A stretch of DNA of 46,433 bases, from positions 38,479 through 84,911 of the forward strand of contig JAPLDG010000228.1 in NCBI GenBank assembly GCA_026391845.1. The letters are read 5' to 3'. The position numbers and the translations under genes were made by a program. Shown here in pieces: positions 1 to 8,916 of the stretch (its first letter is position 1; each line of letters starts with the position of its first letter). This stretch comes from Bacteroidota bacterium (GTDB taxonomy: Bacteria; Bacteroidota; Bacteroidia; Bacteroidales; FEN-979). The notes beneath the pieces were generated by a model. That model saw only the letters and a list, made by a program, of their open reading frames with translations. It was not told where the DNA came from and did no database searches.

Positions 1-2
1 CC

Positions 3-1346
3 CTGGCCGGACTTTTCACCATCGCGCTCGGAAACGGTCTGTTCAAAGGAAATTTGCAGGCATTGGTTGGGCAAATGTATGACAATGAGAAATATGGAAA
101 GCTCAGGGATTCAGCCTACAGTGTATTTTATATGGGAATAAATATCGGTGCATTCTTTGCGCCAAGCGCTGCAAGTGGTGTGCGTAGCTGGTGGCTGCAC
201 TCACATGGGTTTAATTACGATCCTGATTTGCCTGCCCTGTGTCACCGGATGATGGGTGGCACACTGACAGATACTTCCAAACTGCAGGATCTGGCCAATA
301 AGGCAACCATGTCCGGAACTCCGGTCACTGACTTGACGGCGTTTGCTCAGAATTATGTCGAGGTGTTTTCCACGGGGTACAATTATGCATTCGGAGTTGC
401 TGCCATCGCCATGGTGATTTCGCTGGTCATCTATATGATTTTCAAAAACATCTTACCCGATCGCAAGGCAATGGTTCAGAAAGATTCTTCCATTATCAAG
501 ATGCCATGGGAACAGGAAAAGAAACGTTTAATTGCCCTCGGGCTTGTATTTTTTGTGGTCATTTTCTTTTGGATGTCATTTCACCAGAATGGATTAACCT
601 TAACGCTCTTCGCCCGTGACTATACCGACAAACAGGTTGGGCCATTTACCTATATCTTTTTCTATCTGCCTGCATTTCTTTCTTTGATCGGGATCATTTT
701 CGGGATCATGATGATTACAAAAAAGGTGATCAAACCGATCATGCGTGCTGTCGGTGGTGCACTCATTCTGGCCGGTGGCGGGTTGCTATATTATTTCTAT
801 TCCACTTTTACGGTTGAAAACACGATTTCGCCGGAGATTTTCCAGCAGTTTAACCCGATCATGATCGTGTTTTTAACCCCTGTTGTCGTTGCCTTGTTCG
901 CTTTCCTGCGTAAGCGTGATATCGAACCATCAACGCCACGCAAAATCGGAATCGGGATGCTTTTGGCTGCTGCTGGTTTTATGCTGATGATGTTTACCTC
1001 ATACAGTCTGATTTCACCGGCTGATCTGCATGGCGAACCAGCACCTGACCGTGTTTCTCCCTATTGGCTGATCAGCACCTACCTTGTTCTGACATTTGCT
1101 GAATTGTTCCTTAGCCCCATGGGATTGTCTTTTGTCTCTAAAGTTGCCCCTCCGCGCTTTCAGGGGTTGATGCAAGGTGGCTGGCTGGCAGCAACGGCTG
1201 TTGGCAATTCACTGTTGTTCGTTGGTACTTTTGTGTACTCGCGGCTTGAACTCTGGCAGGCATGGATGGTATTTGTTGTTTGTTGCCTGTTATCAGCAGC
1301 ATTCATCTTCTCTATCATGAAAAGGCTTGAAGCTGCTACAAAGTAA
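3..1346 (+). CDS. POT/PTR2-family proton-dependent oligopeptide transporter, 5' end missing
   Basis: This inner-membrane symporter of the proton-dependent oligopeptide (POT) family takes up di- and tripeptides with protons. The frame is open to the left edge, so the ORF-track start (a TTG at 54) is internal; 447 residues are visible. The first visible residues contain the family pattern GNGLFKGN followed by LVGQMYDN, close to the usual GxGxxKPN signature. About ten hydrophobic helices follow, with a long polar periplasmic insert at roughly residues 70-115, as is common in Bacteroidota members. A terminator hairpin follows the stop, so this is the last gene of its unit. The family call is firm; the exact peptide substrate is not readable. 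Confidence 0.9.
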   Translation: MAGLFTIALGNGLFKGNLQALVGQMYDNEKYGKLRDSAYSVFYMGINIGAFFAPSAASGVRSWWLHSHGFNYDPDLPALCHRMMGGTLTDTSKLQDLANKATMSGTPVTDLTAFAQNYVEVFSTGYNYAFGVAAIAMVISLVIYMIFKNILPDRKAMVQKDSSIIKMPWEQEKKRLIALGLVFFVVIFFWMSFHQNGLTLTLFARDYTDKQVGPFTYIFFYLPAFLSLIGIIFGIMMITKKVIKPIMRAVGGALILAGGGLLYYFYSTFTVENTISPEIFQQFNPIMIVFLTPVVVALFAFLRKRDIEPSTPRKIGIGMLLAAAGFMLMMFTSYSLISPADLHGEPAPDRVSPYWLISTYLVLTFAELFLSPMGLSFVSKVAPPRFQGLMQGGWLAATAVGNSLLFVGTFVYSRLELWQAWMVFVVCCLLSAAFIFSIMKRLEAATK

Positions 1347-1373
1347 CATGGTATAATTTCCTGACTATTTTTG

Positions 1374-1426
1374 TCCGGCGGGTTGGAGAGGCTATTGGAT
1401 GTGTCTCTGAACCGCCGGATTTTTTT
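1374..1426 (+). terminator. Rho-independent terminator after the POT transporter
   Basis: TCCGGCGG at 1374-1381 pairs perfectly with CCGCCGGA at 1412-1419, followed by a run of T. The loop is long (about 30 bases) but contains a second short pairing (AGAG/CTCT). It lies 27 bases after the transporter stop and 18 bases before the next gene. Confidence 0.65.
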
Positions 1427-1443
1427 CAACCCATACATGTTGA

Positions 1444-2424
1444 ATGTTGAATTTCGAAAGGTTTCCCTGGGGTCATTCCCGTCGATTTAACTCCTATACC
1501 GAGCACATCCGGAAAACCTTTGGCGGACGGATGCAAAAGGTAGTGGTCAATGCCGGATTTACTTGTCCGAACCGTGATGGCTCCAAAGGAGTTTGTGGTT
1601 GCACGTATTGCGACAACGAGGCATTCAACCCATCCTATTGCAACCCTGTTGAACCAATTCACAGCCAGATTGCACAAGGAATCAGTTTTCATTTGGTCCG
1701 TTATCGCAAAGCTTCAAAATACCTGGTGTATTTCCAGCCATTCAGCAATACCTATGCGCCACTGCCGAAGTTGAAAATTTTATACGAAGAGGCTCTTGCC
1801 TATCCGGATGTGGCAGGTCTTGTGATCGGTACCAGGCCTGATTGTATTGACGACGACAAATTGGATTACCTCATGCAATTGTCACATAAATACTATATCC
1901 AGATTGAATATGGTATTGAATCCTGTTACGACCGGACCCTGAATCGGATTAACCGGCAGCACAATTATTCCATCGGAGAACAAGTTATCAGAAAAACACA
2001 CGAACGTGGCATTAAAACCGGAGCACATTTTATTTTCGGCCTTCCGGGAGAGTCGCCTGACGAAATGCTGGCCTGTGCAAAAATGATCTCGGAACTGCCG
2101 CTTGATTCGGTTAAGTTTCATCAGTTGCAGATTGTTCAGGGAACAAAAATTGCACGCGAATTTGAAGAAAATCCATCAGATTTTCATCATTTCAGTTTGG
2201 AAGGTTATGTCGCATTCATTGTCAGGTTTATTGAACGTCTGAACCCGGCTATTGTCATTGAAAGGTTTTCTGGCGAAGTACCACCGAGGTTCATGAAGTC
2301 GGATACCGGCAATGGCCAGCCTGTACAACAAGGTTGGGGATTAATACGGTACGATGCCGTGTTGCGGTTGATTGAACAGGAATTAGAACGGCAGGATACC
2401 TGGCAGGGGAAATATTACACGTGA
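1444..2424 (+). CDS. TIGR01212-family radical SAM protein (YhcC-like)
   Basis: The protein has 326 residues, normal for the TIGR01212/YhcC family of radical S-adenosylmethionine enzymes, whose reaction is not established. The [4Fe-4S]-binding cysteines lie in the family segment CPNRDG...GCTYC at residues 41, 53 and 56, and C51 is an extra cysteine. The N-terminal WGHSRRFNSY and the later segments VIGTRPDC, YGIES and FGLPGE fit this family. The ATG at 1444 is the first in frame and places the conserved N-terminus at the usual distance; another ATG at 1437 is out of frame. The 3' end overlaps the convergent GPP34 gene by 10 bases. Confidence 0.9.
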   Translation: MLNFERFPWGHSRRFNSYTEHIRKTFGGRMQKVVVNAGFTCPNRDGSKGVCGCTYCDNEAFNPSYCNPVEPIHSQIAQGISFHLVRYRKASKYLVYFQPFSNTYAPLPKLKILYEEALAYPDVAGLVIGTRPDCIDDDKLDYLMQLSHKYYIQIEYGIESCYDRTLNRINRQHNYSIGEQVIRKTHERGIKTGAHFIFGLPGESPDEMLACAKMISELPLDSVKFHQLQIVQGTKIAREFEENPSDFHHFSLEGYVAFIVRFIERLNPAIVIERFSGEVPPRFMKSDTGNGQPVQQGWGLIRYDAVLRLIEQELERQDTWQGKYYT

Positions 2425-3101
2425 ATAGAAACGTTCGAGGCCATGATGGCTCTTGAAATGGCTGTTTGCAATAGTTTGATCATCTCTTCGGTTTCAGTTG
2501 CAGGTGTTTTAAACTGCGTAATCTCGTTGATCCGGCCACGCAATTTAATATATTGTATGTATCCGCCGAAGTTTTTCCGAACCATTTTACAATTATTCAT
2601 CACAACGAGCATCATTATTTCCTGATCCGATAGTACATGGCCGGAAACAATGCTTTCGCAGATCTGCTCCTGCAGTTTTTGTTTTAGTGGTGCATTGAGT
2701 AATGGGTACTTCGTCTGATAAAATACAACCAGCAAACTGTATTCTTCCCTGCCGATCACTTTGTTGCTGATCAATTGTTTTAAAATAGTTTTTCTGAGCA
2801 GGAGCTTTTTATAAACAATGCGCTGAATCCACGAACGGAGGCTTCGTGGTTTCTTCGATGATTTTATCAGGTTTAAAACCCGGTCGAGTATCACATCATC
2901 CGTTGATTTTGCATTGATGACAACGACTTCGTCGATGGTAAATCTGATCCTGCCTTTCTGATATAACTCAAACAGGATAGATCCGACCAAACCGAATTTT
3001 ATTTTATGCTCTGCTGACCCAAACCACCCTTTATCATCCAGGGCAAGCAGGACAATCTTTTGTAGAAAGGTCAATTCCATATTTTGTTCAGATTTTTCCA
3101 T
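2415..3101 (-). CDS. GPP34/GOLPH3-domain protein
   Basis: The 228-residue protein resembles the GPP34 (Golgi phosphoprotein 3-like) family: MELTFLQKIVLLALDDKGWF, then GLVGSILFELYQKGRI, then a helical region rich in basic residues. In eukaryotes this fold binds phosphatidylinositol-4-phosphate; the bacterial role is unknown. The track start at 3104 is a TTG, and the ATG at 3101 directly follows, so I take 3101. M9 is another possible start. It lies 57 bases after pstB and may be read through from the pst operon, but a functional tie to phosphate uptake is not shown. There is no signal peptide and no clear membrane helix. Confidence 0.8.
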   Translation of the reverse strand: MEKSEQNMELTFLQKIVLLALDDKGWFGSAEHKIKFGLVGSILFELYQKGRIRFTIDEVVVINAKSTDDVILDRVLNLIKSSKKPRSLRSWIQRIVYKKLLLRKTILKQLISNKVIGREEYSLLVVFYQTKYPLLNAPLKQKLQEQICESIVSGHVLSDQEIMMLVVMNNCKMVRKNFGGYIQYIKLRGRINEITQFKTPATETEEMIKLLQTAISRAIMASNVSIHV

Positions 3102-3161
3102 CAACTAACGGGGAAATTTATTCCGGCGATAAAAATAAAGAAAATTTTACTGCAAAAGCAA

Positions 3162-3923
3162 TTAATTAAAGGTTCCTCCCAGGTAAAGTTTTGTCTTTTC
3201 CATTTTCGGATTGCCAAAAACCTCCTCCACACTTCCCTGTTCAATTACATCACCCAGATACATAAATACAACGTTATCGGCGATTCGCTTAGCCTGGCGC
3301 AGAACATGGGTAACCAGCACAATGGTATAATCGTTTTTCAGCTTGACGAATGTCTCCTCAATAAACTGGCTGGATATCGGATCCAATGCAGAGGTGGGTT
3401 CGTCTGCCAGAATAATCTCAGGATTAACCGCCAGTCCGCGGGCAAGACAAAGCCTTTGCTGCTGGCCGATGGAAAGTCGTGAAGCTGGCTCGCGTAACCG
3501 GGTCCGGATCTCATCCCACAAATTGGCCTGCTGGAGGTAATGCATGACAAGTTTATGGGTCTCCCTGCGATTTCTTATTCCTCTCAGTTTTAATGCATAA
3601 GCGATATTATTGTAAATGGTCATCGGAAGGGGGTATGGACGTTGCGATAACAGTCCCATCTGCTGACGCAGTTTATAAATATCTTCCTTTGCCGCCAGGA
3701 TGTTGTTGTCGTCAATCATGATCCGGCCGCTCACCTTTAATTCCGGATAAAGATCAGTAAGCCTGTTCAAACACTTAAGAAGTGTGGTCTTCCCACACCC
3801 AGAGGGGCCCAGGATCACTGTAATTTTATTTTTGGGGATATCAATATTGACATTCCGGAGAATCTGGGTTTTCCCGGCAAATACATTCAAATCCCTGATC
3901 TCTATTTTTGTATTATGATCCAT
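3162..3923 (-). CDS. pstB: Phosphate ABC transporter ATP-binding protein PstB
   Basis: This is the cytoplasmic ATPase that drives high-affinity phosphate import through PstC and PstA. In 253 residues it has a Walker A GPSGCGKT (about 39-46), the Q-loop, the ABC signature LSIGQQQR with Ile instead of the more usual Gly, Walker B ILADEP and the switch histidine in VLVTH. The stretch GPSGCGKTTLLKCLNR is typical of PstB. It starts at ATG 3923, 20 bases after the observed pstA stop, or 12 bases after what I think was the original pstA stop at 3936. No phoU follows; a GPP34 gene does. Confidence 0.95.
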   Translation of the reverse strand: MDHNTKIEIRDLNVFAGKTQILRNVNIDIPKNKITVILGPSGCGKTTLLKCLNRLTDLYPELKVSGRIMIDDNNILAAKEDIYKLRQQMGLLSQRPYPLPMTIYNNIAYALKLRGIRNRRETHKLVMHYLQQANLWDEIRTRLREPASRLSIGQQQRLCLARGLAVNPEIILADEPTSALDPISSQFIEETFVKLKNDYTIVLVTHVLRQAKRIADNVVFMYLGDVIEQGSVEEVFGNPKMEKTKLYLGGTFN

Positions 3924-3943
3924 CCCATATTCCAGCTAAAAAT

Positions 3944-4663
3944 TTATTTTTGTCTTGTGATACCGTTTGCCAAGTCCCCGGGAGAACAAACTTGCAGATG
4001 GTCGGTATAGCCCGCAGTGAATAACACAGCTGCAGCATCACCGATTCCCCGTCCGAATGACAGTAAAACCGCCGTTATAATCCCGGAGAATGACTGTCGT
4101 GTAAATATTTTGAAGGCGATCTCCGACTTGTTTGAGCCCAGTGAATAGGCTGCTTCCTGCAGTCCGACCGGCACGGTTGACAATATTTCATCCATTGAGC
4201 GAATCATGATGGGGAGGATGAACAGGGTAACAGTAAGGATACCGGCTAAAAGTGATGTTTGCAGTCCAAAGAAAATCAACAGGGAGAAGCCAAAGGCACC
4301 ATAAACAATTGACGGGATTCCCCAAACCAGATCGAGCAGAAAGCGGATGATGCTGATCATGCGTTTATGTCTGATCAGAAATACGTTGAGATAAAGTGCA
4401 ACCGGTAAGCCGATCAGGAAGGCCAGCAGGGTAGCGCCACTTGCAAGCGCGAGAGATCCGAGAATCGCATTGAGTATTCCGCCGCCTTTTCCATAATAGT
4501 ATCCGCCCTGCGGAACTTGTGTAAGCATTTCCCAGGAGATGGATTTCAGCCCCTTTTCAAAAATGCTATAGATGATGATGGCAAGAATGGCAAGAATGAA
4601 ATAGGTCGCAAGAATCATCAGCAACTTGAAAAACTTTTCTTCAACTTTTTGCGCTCGTGTCAA
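3944..4663 (-). CDS. pstA: Phosphate ABC transporter permease PstA, last helix missing
   Basis: This is one of the two membrane subunits of the phosphate importer. Helices 1-5 and the permease-ATPase coupling loop (GLQEAAYSLGSNKSE) are present, but after AGYTDH the protein ends in an unrelated tail (QVCSPGDLANGITRQK) and stops at 239 residues, against about 280-300 in the family. In another frame the same DNA reads SLFSRGLGKRYHKTKINF and stops at 3936, 12 bases before pstB. This looks like a genuine PstA C-terminal tail. I infer a non-triplet deletion near 3989-3998 that removed the region around helix 6. The start is a TTG three bases after the pstC stop; no ATG is available nearby. Confidence 0.85.
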   Translation of the reverse strand: MTRAQKVEEKFFKLLMILATYFILAILAIIIYSIFEKGLKSISWEMLTQVPQGGYYYGKGGGILNAILGSLALASGATLLAFLIGLPVALYLNVFLIRHKRMISIIRFLLDLVWGIPSIVYGAFGFSLLIFFGLQTSLLAGILTVTLFILPIMIRSMDEILSTVPVGLQEAAYSLGSNKSEIAFKIFTRQSFSGIITAVLLSFGRGIGDAAAVLFTAGYTDHLQVCSPGDLANGITRQK

Positions 4664-4666
4664 TGT

Positions 4667-5557
4667 TTAATATTTGTTGTATTTGACAATGAAAAAATGC
4701 ATGACCAGATTAAAAAAAAGGGAAACTGCCAGTAGCAGCAAGGCAGCGAACATCAAGGCAGAATCGTATTTGGGGATAGAGAGCATCTCCCCGTAATTAT
4801 TTGCTATGAGTGCGGGCAGGGTATAACCCGGATCAAACACGCTTTTCGGCAGTCGCACCACATTTCCAACCACCATCAATACAGCCATGGTTTCACCAAA
4901 TGCCCTGGCCAGTCCAAACCCGAAAGCTGCAATAATTCCCGGTAGTGCTTTTCTGACAAGCACATGTTTGATGGTTTGCCACTGAGTGGCGCCCAATGAC
5001 AAGGTTGCCTCTTTTAATTCTGTGGGAATAGCCCTGAAAATTTCAATCAGGATATTCAACACAAAAGGGATGATCATGATGGAAAGCACAAAAGCGGCGG
5101 CGAGGATGCTGTATCCCATGGTTTTAACGCCCATCCACGGACCAAGGTACCTTGAAATAAAAGGTACAATAACGAGTATTCCCCACAAGCCATACACCAC
5201 AGATGGAATGCCGGCAAGGATATCGATGGCCGGATGCATGATTCTGAGGAAGTACTTTTTTGTGTACTGGGTGACATAGATCGCCGTAAGCAAACATACC
5301 GGCGCGGTAATCAGCATTGCGACCACGGTCACCCAAATGGAACCGATGATAAACGGATAGAACCCGAATTTCCCGGCTGAAGGTCTCCAGGTTTTTGAAA
5401 AGATAAGATCGAACAGGGAATAATCATGAAGGAGCAGTACGGATTTCAGATAGAGACCTATGAACAGCAGAAATGGCAACAAGGCAACCAGCAGCAAACT
5501 GATGATCATCCATGTGGAATTAACGGTATGACGCTGTGCCCGGTTGAGAAGATACAT
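4667..5557 (-). CDS. pstC: Phosphate ABC transporter permease PstC
   Basis: This 296-residue membrane permease pairs with PstA to form the phosphate channel. Six hydrophobic helices can be read. The family segments DILAGIPSVVYGLWG and ELKEATLSLGATQWQTI (the EAA-type loop contacting PstB) are present, followed by GLARAFGETMAVLMVVGN. Length and order are normal and the C-terminus ends in a full last helix (LLLLAVSLFFNLVMHFF), in contrast to the damaged PstA. It starts one base after the pstS stop and ends three bases before the pstA TTG start, so the operon is translationally tight. Confidence 0.95.
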   Translation of the reverse strand: MYLLNRAQRHTVNSTWMIISLLLVALLPFLLFIGLYLKSVLLLHDYSLFDLIFSKTWRPSAGKFGFYPFIIGSIWVTVVAMLITAPVCLLTAIYVTQYTKKYFLRIMHPAIDILAGIPSVVYGLWGILVIVPFISRYLGPWMGVKTMGYSILAAAFVLSIMIIPFVLNILIEIFRAIPTELKEATLSLGATQWQTIKHVLVRKALPGIIAAFGFGLARAFGETMAVLMVVGNVVRLPKSVFDPGYTLPALIANNYGEMLSIPKYDSALMFAALLLLAVSLFFNLVMHFFIVKYNKY

Positions 5558-5558
5558 T

Positions 5559-6548
5559 TCAGTCCAACTTTTGCAGTTCGGTGGTGATTTGTTCAGGTTT
5601 AATCATGACATATCCGGCTTCTGTGACGTACTTTTGGCCATCAGACATTACCCACTTTAAAAAGGTCTTAACCAGCATATTTGTGGGCTTTCCTCCCGAA
5701 ACGAGATAGAGGTCGCGGGCAGGTGGTGATGGATATTTCCCTTCATTGATGGCCTTCATCACCAGATCCATGCTGCCGTAAAAATCTTCATCGGGGTCAA
5801 TAACGCCGTTTCCATTCAGGTCGATGGGCACAACATCCAATCCGGCATATATTTTCCGGGTTGACATTTCATAAACAAACCCAAGATTGTTAAAACCGAT
5901 TCCTTCGGGTGTTCGTCTTACTGCATCAGCAACACCAGGATCACCATTTACACCCAGCCCTTGCAAATCTTCCTGCTTTTTCCCATTCAGGTACTTTGCC
6001 CACATTTCAGCGGCTCCACAGGCATCTGATCGGGTAAAAACATTGAGTTCGACTTTGGAGCTATTGCCGACAGCCTGTCCCCAGGTTTTCACATTGCCAC
6101 TGATAAATATATCATAGAATTTCTGCCGGGTCAATCCTTTCTTCTTCAAGTCGGCAAGTACCGGATTGCTTGCATTGATTGTCGGTAAAACCGCATCCTT
6201 TGCCACGGCTATCCACCAGGCGCCTTTTGCCTGTTCTTCCGGGCTCACCGATTTAGAGTACATTCCGAGGTCAACCATTTTTGAGAGCGCATCTGTCATT
6301 CCTTTTCCGGCGCCGCCGGCAGAAACATTGACAATTACCTCCGGATGCAACTTCTGAAACTCCTCCGCCCATTTAACTGCCATTGGATAGAGTGCGAATG
6401 CACCGGAGAGTGTGATCTTGCCTTTCAAGGTATCGTTAACCGAACCTGATGTTTTTTTCCCCGACTGATTACACGCGGTCAACCCGATCAGCCAGATAAA
6501 TCCGGCAAAAAGGCAGCATGAAACAAGGTGATTTCTCCATTTCATCAT
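5559..6548 (-). CDS. pstS: Phosphate-binding lipoprotein PstS
   Basis: This periplasmic phosphate receptor of the Pst importer has 329 residues. The N-terminus is a lipoprotein signal with lipobox LTAC (Cys26). The phosphate-binding family segments GAFALYPMAVKW, SAGGAGKGM and TRSDACGAAEMW are visible. Residues 243-254 (DLNGNGVIDPDE) match the 12-residue EF-hand calcium-binding loop exactly, which may be a lineage insert. The start ATGATG overlaps the moxR stop by 4 bases (ATGA), so translation is probably coupled to moxR. Phosphate control through PhoB would be expected for the family, but no Pho box was identified. Confidence 0.93.
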   Translation of the reverse strand: MMKWRNHLVSCCLFAGFIWLIGLTACNQSGKKTSGSVNDTLKGKITLSGAFALYPMAVKWAEEFQKLHPEVIVNVSAGGAGKGMTDALSKMVDLGMYSKSVSPEEQAKGAWWIAVAKDAVLPTINASNPVLADLKKKGLTRQKFYDIFISGNVKTWGQAVGNSSKVELNVFTRSDACGAAEMWAKYLNGKKQEDLQGLGVNGDPGVADAVRRTPEGIGFNNLGFVYEMSTRKIYAGLDVVPIDLNGNGVIDPDEDFYGSMDLVMKAINEGKYPSPPARDLYLVSGGKPTNMLVKTFLKWVMSDGQKYVTEAGYVMIKPEQITTELQKLD

Positions 6549-7519
6549 GCAAGATTGTTTAAAAAGTGGTTAATGATATCTTCTACGCGTATTCCCTCAG
6601 CTTCAGCTTTATAGTTTCTCACGATGCGGTGCCGAAGCACTGAAATGGCCACTGCCCGCACATCCTCAATGTCGGGCGAATATTTTCCATTGAGCACTGC
6701 ATGACATTTTGCACCCAGAATCAGGTACTGCGAGGCCCTGGGGCCTGCTCCCCAGGTAAGGTATTCGTTGGCCCATGAGTTTGCCTTTGATGTTTTCGGT
6801 CTGGTTGAAGAGACCAGGTTCACGGCAAAGTGATATACATTATCCGGGACCGGAATTTTGCGAATCAGATTTTGAAAAAAGAGGATTTCCTCTCCGGATA
6901 AAACCACCGAGGGAGTCACTGTTTTTTCTGTTGTCGTTGCTTTAACAATCCGGATCTCCTCCTCAAATGAGGGATAATCAAGCCAGATGTTGAACATAAA
7001 CCGGTCGAGCTGGGCTTCCGGCAAGGGATATGTGCCTTCCTGCTCAATTGGATTCTGTGTGGCAAGTACGAAAAAAGGTTCTGCCAGATGATAACTTGTT
7101 CCAGCCACTGTTACAGCTTTTTCCTGCATTGCTTCAAGCAGGGCCGACTGTGTTTTAGGCGGGGTACGGTTGATCTCATCTGCAAGGATAATATTGGCAA
7201 AAATCGGTCCTTTGATAAAGCGGAAGTGTCGGTTTTCATCCAGGATCTCCGTGCCGATGATGTCAGAAGGCATCAGGTCGGGGGTAAATTGTATCCGGTT
7301 ATAGCTAAGGCCCAACGCCTTTGACAGCGTATTCACCATCAATGTTTTAGCCAACCCAGGCACTCCAACCAGCAGACAATGTCCTTTACAGAAAATGGCG
7401 ATAAGCAGGTTTTCCACTACTTCATCCTGACCAACAATTACCCTGGCTATTTCTTCTTTTAAAAGGTTATATTTTTTTACGAGTGCATTTACTGCTTCTA
7501 CATCTGAGGAAAACTGCAT
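6545..7519 (-). CDS. MoxR-family AAA+ ATPase
   Basis: This 324-residue cytoplasmic ATPase belongs to the MoxR branch of AAA+ proteins, which act as chaperones for maturation or metal insertion of partner complexes. Walker A is GVPGLAKT (52-59), Walker B with sensor region is ILADEINRTPPKTQSALLEAM, and sensor 1 is ATQNPIEQEGTYPLPEAQLDRF. It sits directly after three periplasmic foldase genes, an arrangement I recall from many Bacteroidota. Usually a DUF58 protein and VWA proteins follow, but here the next gene is pstS with a 4-base overlap. The usual VWA partner is therefore not in this window. Confidence 0.93.
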   Translation of the reverse strand: MQFSSDVEAVNALVKKYNLLKEEIARVIVGQDEVVENLLIAIFCKGHCLLVGVPGLAKTLMVNTLSKALGLSYNRIQFTPDLMPSDIIGTEILDENRHFRFIKGPIFANIILADEINRTPPKTQSALLEAMQEKAVTVAGTSYHLAEPFFVLATQNPIEQEGTYPLPEAQLDRFMFNIWLDYPSFEEEIRIVKATTTEKTVTPSVVLSGEEILFFQNLIRKIPVPDNVYHFAVNLVSSTRPKTSKANSWANEYLTWGAGPRASQYLILGAKCHAVLNGKYSPDIEDVRAVAISVLRHRIVRNYKAEAEGIRVEDIINHFLNNLA

Positions 7520-7530
7520 GATATTATGTT

Positions 7531-8889
7531 TTAGTTTTTAATCCATTTCCGCTCGAATGAACAATTGCGAAAATCATCCTTAATTGAAATATAGGTTGAA
7601 TTCACTTTTTTGGTCATCCACTCATCAATTACTTCCTGCTTTTTCATATCCAGTGCCATTTGCTGAATTCGGGCATAGTCATCTTCCAGGTTCGCTTTAT
7701 GCGGATTTGTCCGGGTTTTGAGGAAGTATATCCGGTAATCCTGTTTTCCCCTTTCGTTTGTAAGCACTGGAGACGATACGTCGCCGGTTTTCAATTTATC
7801 AATGACGAAAAAAATCTTGGCATCTATCTGACTTGCTTCGAATCTGCTATTTCCGCTTACCGGGTTAATCATCAAGCCGCCGCTGTTTTTCCCGGGATCG
7901 TCTGAATATTTGACAACCGCTATATCAAAAGTTGTCTTTTTATTGGTGATGAGAGATGCGACGCTGTCGAGTGTTGCCTTAGCCTTGCCCAGGTTCAGCA
8001 AGGATACTTTCGGCTGGACCAGGATATGACGAACATTGATGTATTCACCCCGCCGTTCGATCATCTGAATGAGGTGGTAACCGTCTTCCGTTTCCACAAT
8101 GTCGGAAACTTCACCTGGTTTCAACCTGAAAGCAGCGGCTTCGAATTCCGGACGCATTTCACCACGTTTAAACATCCCAAGCTCTCCGCCTTGCTTTGAA
8201 GAGCCGGGATCTTCAGAGTAAAGAACAGCGAGGGTACTGAAATCATCTCCCTTGGCAATTCGTTCCTTAAAACCTTTAAGCTTATCTTTTGCCTCCTGTT
8301 TTTCGGTATCGCTGATCAGGGGCTGCTTTACAATCATGCCAATTTCAAATTCCGAATTGATCAATGGAATACTGTCTTTGGGGATTTTTTTAAAAAAAGC
8401 CTTCACCTCTGAAGGTGTTATGGAAGCATCCTTGGTGATTTTCTGTTGTTCCTGCTCGGTAAGCATCTGTTCTTTAATAACATCCCGGAGTTCGTTCTTT
8501 ATTTCGAGCAATGACTTGCCAAAATGCTCTTCCAACCGGTCTGGAGATCCGGCCTGTGAAATGAAATACCGCATCCTTCTGTCCATCTCGAGTTCAACCT
8601 GGGCATCGGTCACCGATATGCTATCAACCTGCGCCTGATGCAGTAAAAGTTTCTGAAAAAGCAAATTTTCAAAAATCTGACATTTCAATTTCGGGGCAGT
8701 TCCCTGAATATTGCCCTGGCTGCGAATTTGAAAATACTGGTTTTCCACATCTGATTTAAGGATCACATTCCCCCCTACAATTCCGACTACACCATCTATA
8801 ACTGTGTCCTGCAAGGATTGGGCCGGCAGTGATATCGTCAGCCAACACGTTACAGGGATAAAAAAAAGAGCAAATCGGAAAATTTTCAT
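7531..8889 (-). CDS. SurA-like periplasmic peptidylprolyl isomerase
   Basis: A secreted foldase for outer-membrane proteins, about 452 residues from the ATG at 8889. It has a signal peptide ending near LPAQS, a SurA_N-like helical region (DGVVGIVGGNVILKSDVENQ), a complete parvulin domain (YSEDPGSSKQGGELGMFKRGEMRPEFE to EDGYHLIQMIERR) and a second parvulin domain beginning NVRHILV. The track start at 8907 is a GTG with a GGAG only three bases upstream, too close to be convincing. The ATG gives a normal signal peptide, so I prefer it. It lies 11 bases before moxR and follows two related genes, forming a foldase cassette. Confidence 0.9.
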   Translation of the reverse strand: MKIFRFALFFIPVTCWLTISLPAQSLQDTVIDGVVGIVGGNVILKSDVENQYFQIRSQGNIQGTAPKLKCQIFENLLFQKLLLHQAQVDSISVTDAQVELEMDRRMRYFISQAGSPDRLEEHFGKSLLEIKNELRDVIKEQMLTEQEQQKITKDASITPSEVKAFFKKIPKDSIPLINSEFEIGMIVKQPLISDTEKQEAKDKLKGFKERIAKGDDFSTLAVLYSEDPGSSKQGGELGMFKRGEMRPEFEAAAFRLKPGEVSDIVETEDGYHLIQMIERRGEYINVRHILVQPKVSLLNLGKAKATLDSVASLITNKKTTFDIAVVKYSDDPGKNSGGLMINPVSGNSRFEASQIDAKIFFVIDKLKTGDVSSPVLTNERGKQDYRIYFLKTRTNPHKANLEDDYARIQQMALDMKKQEVIDEWMTKKVNSTYISIKDDFRNCSFERKWIKN

Positions 8890-8916
8890 ATTTGTTGTTT
8901 TGGGCACTGTCTCCGT

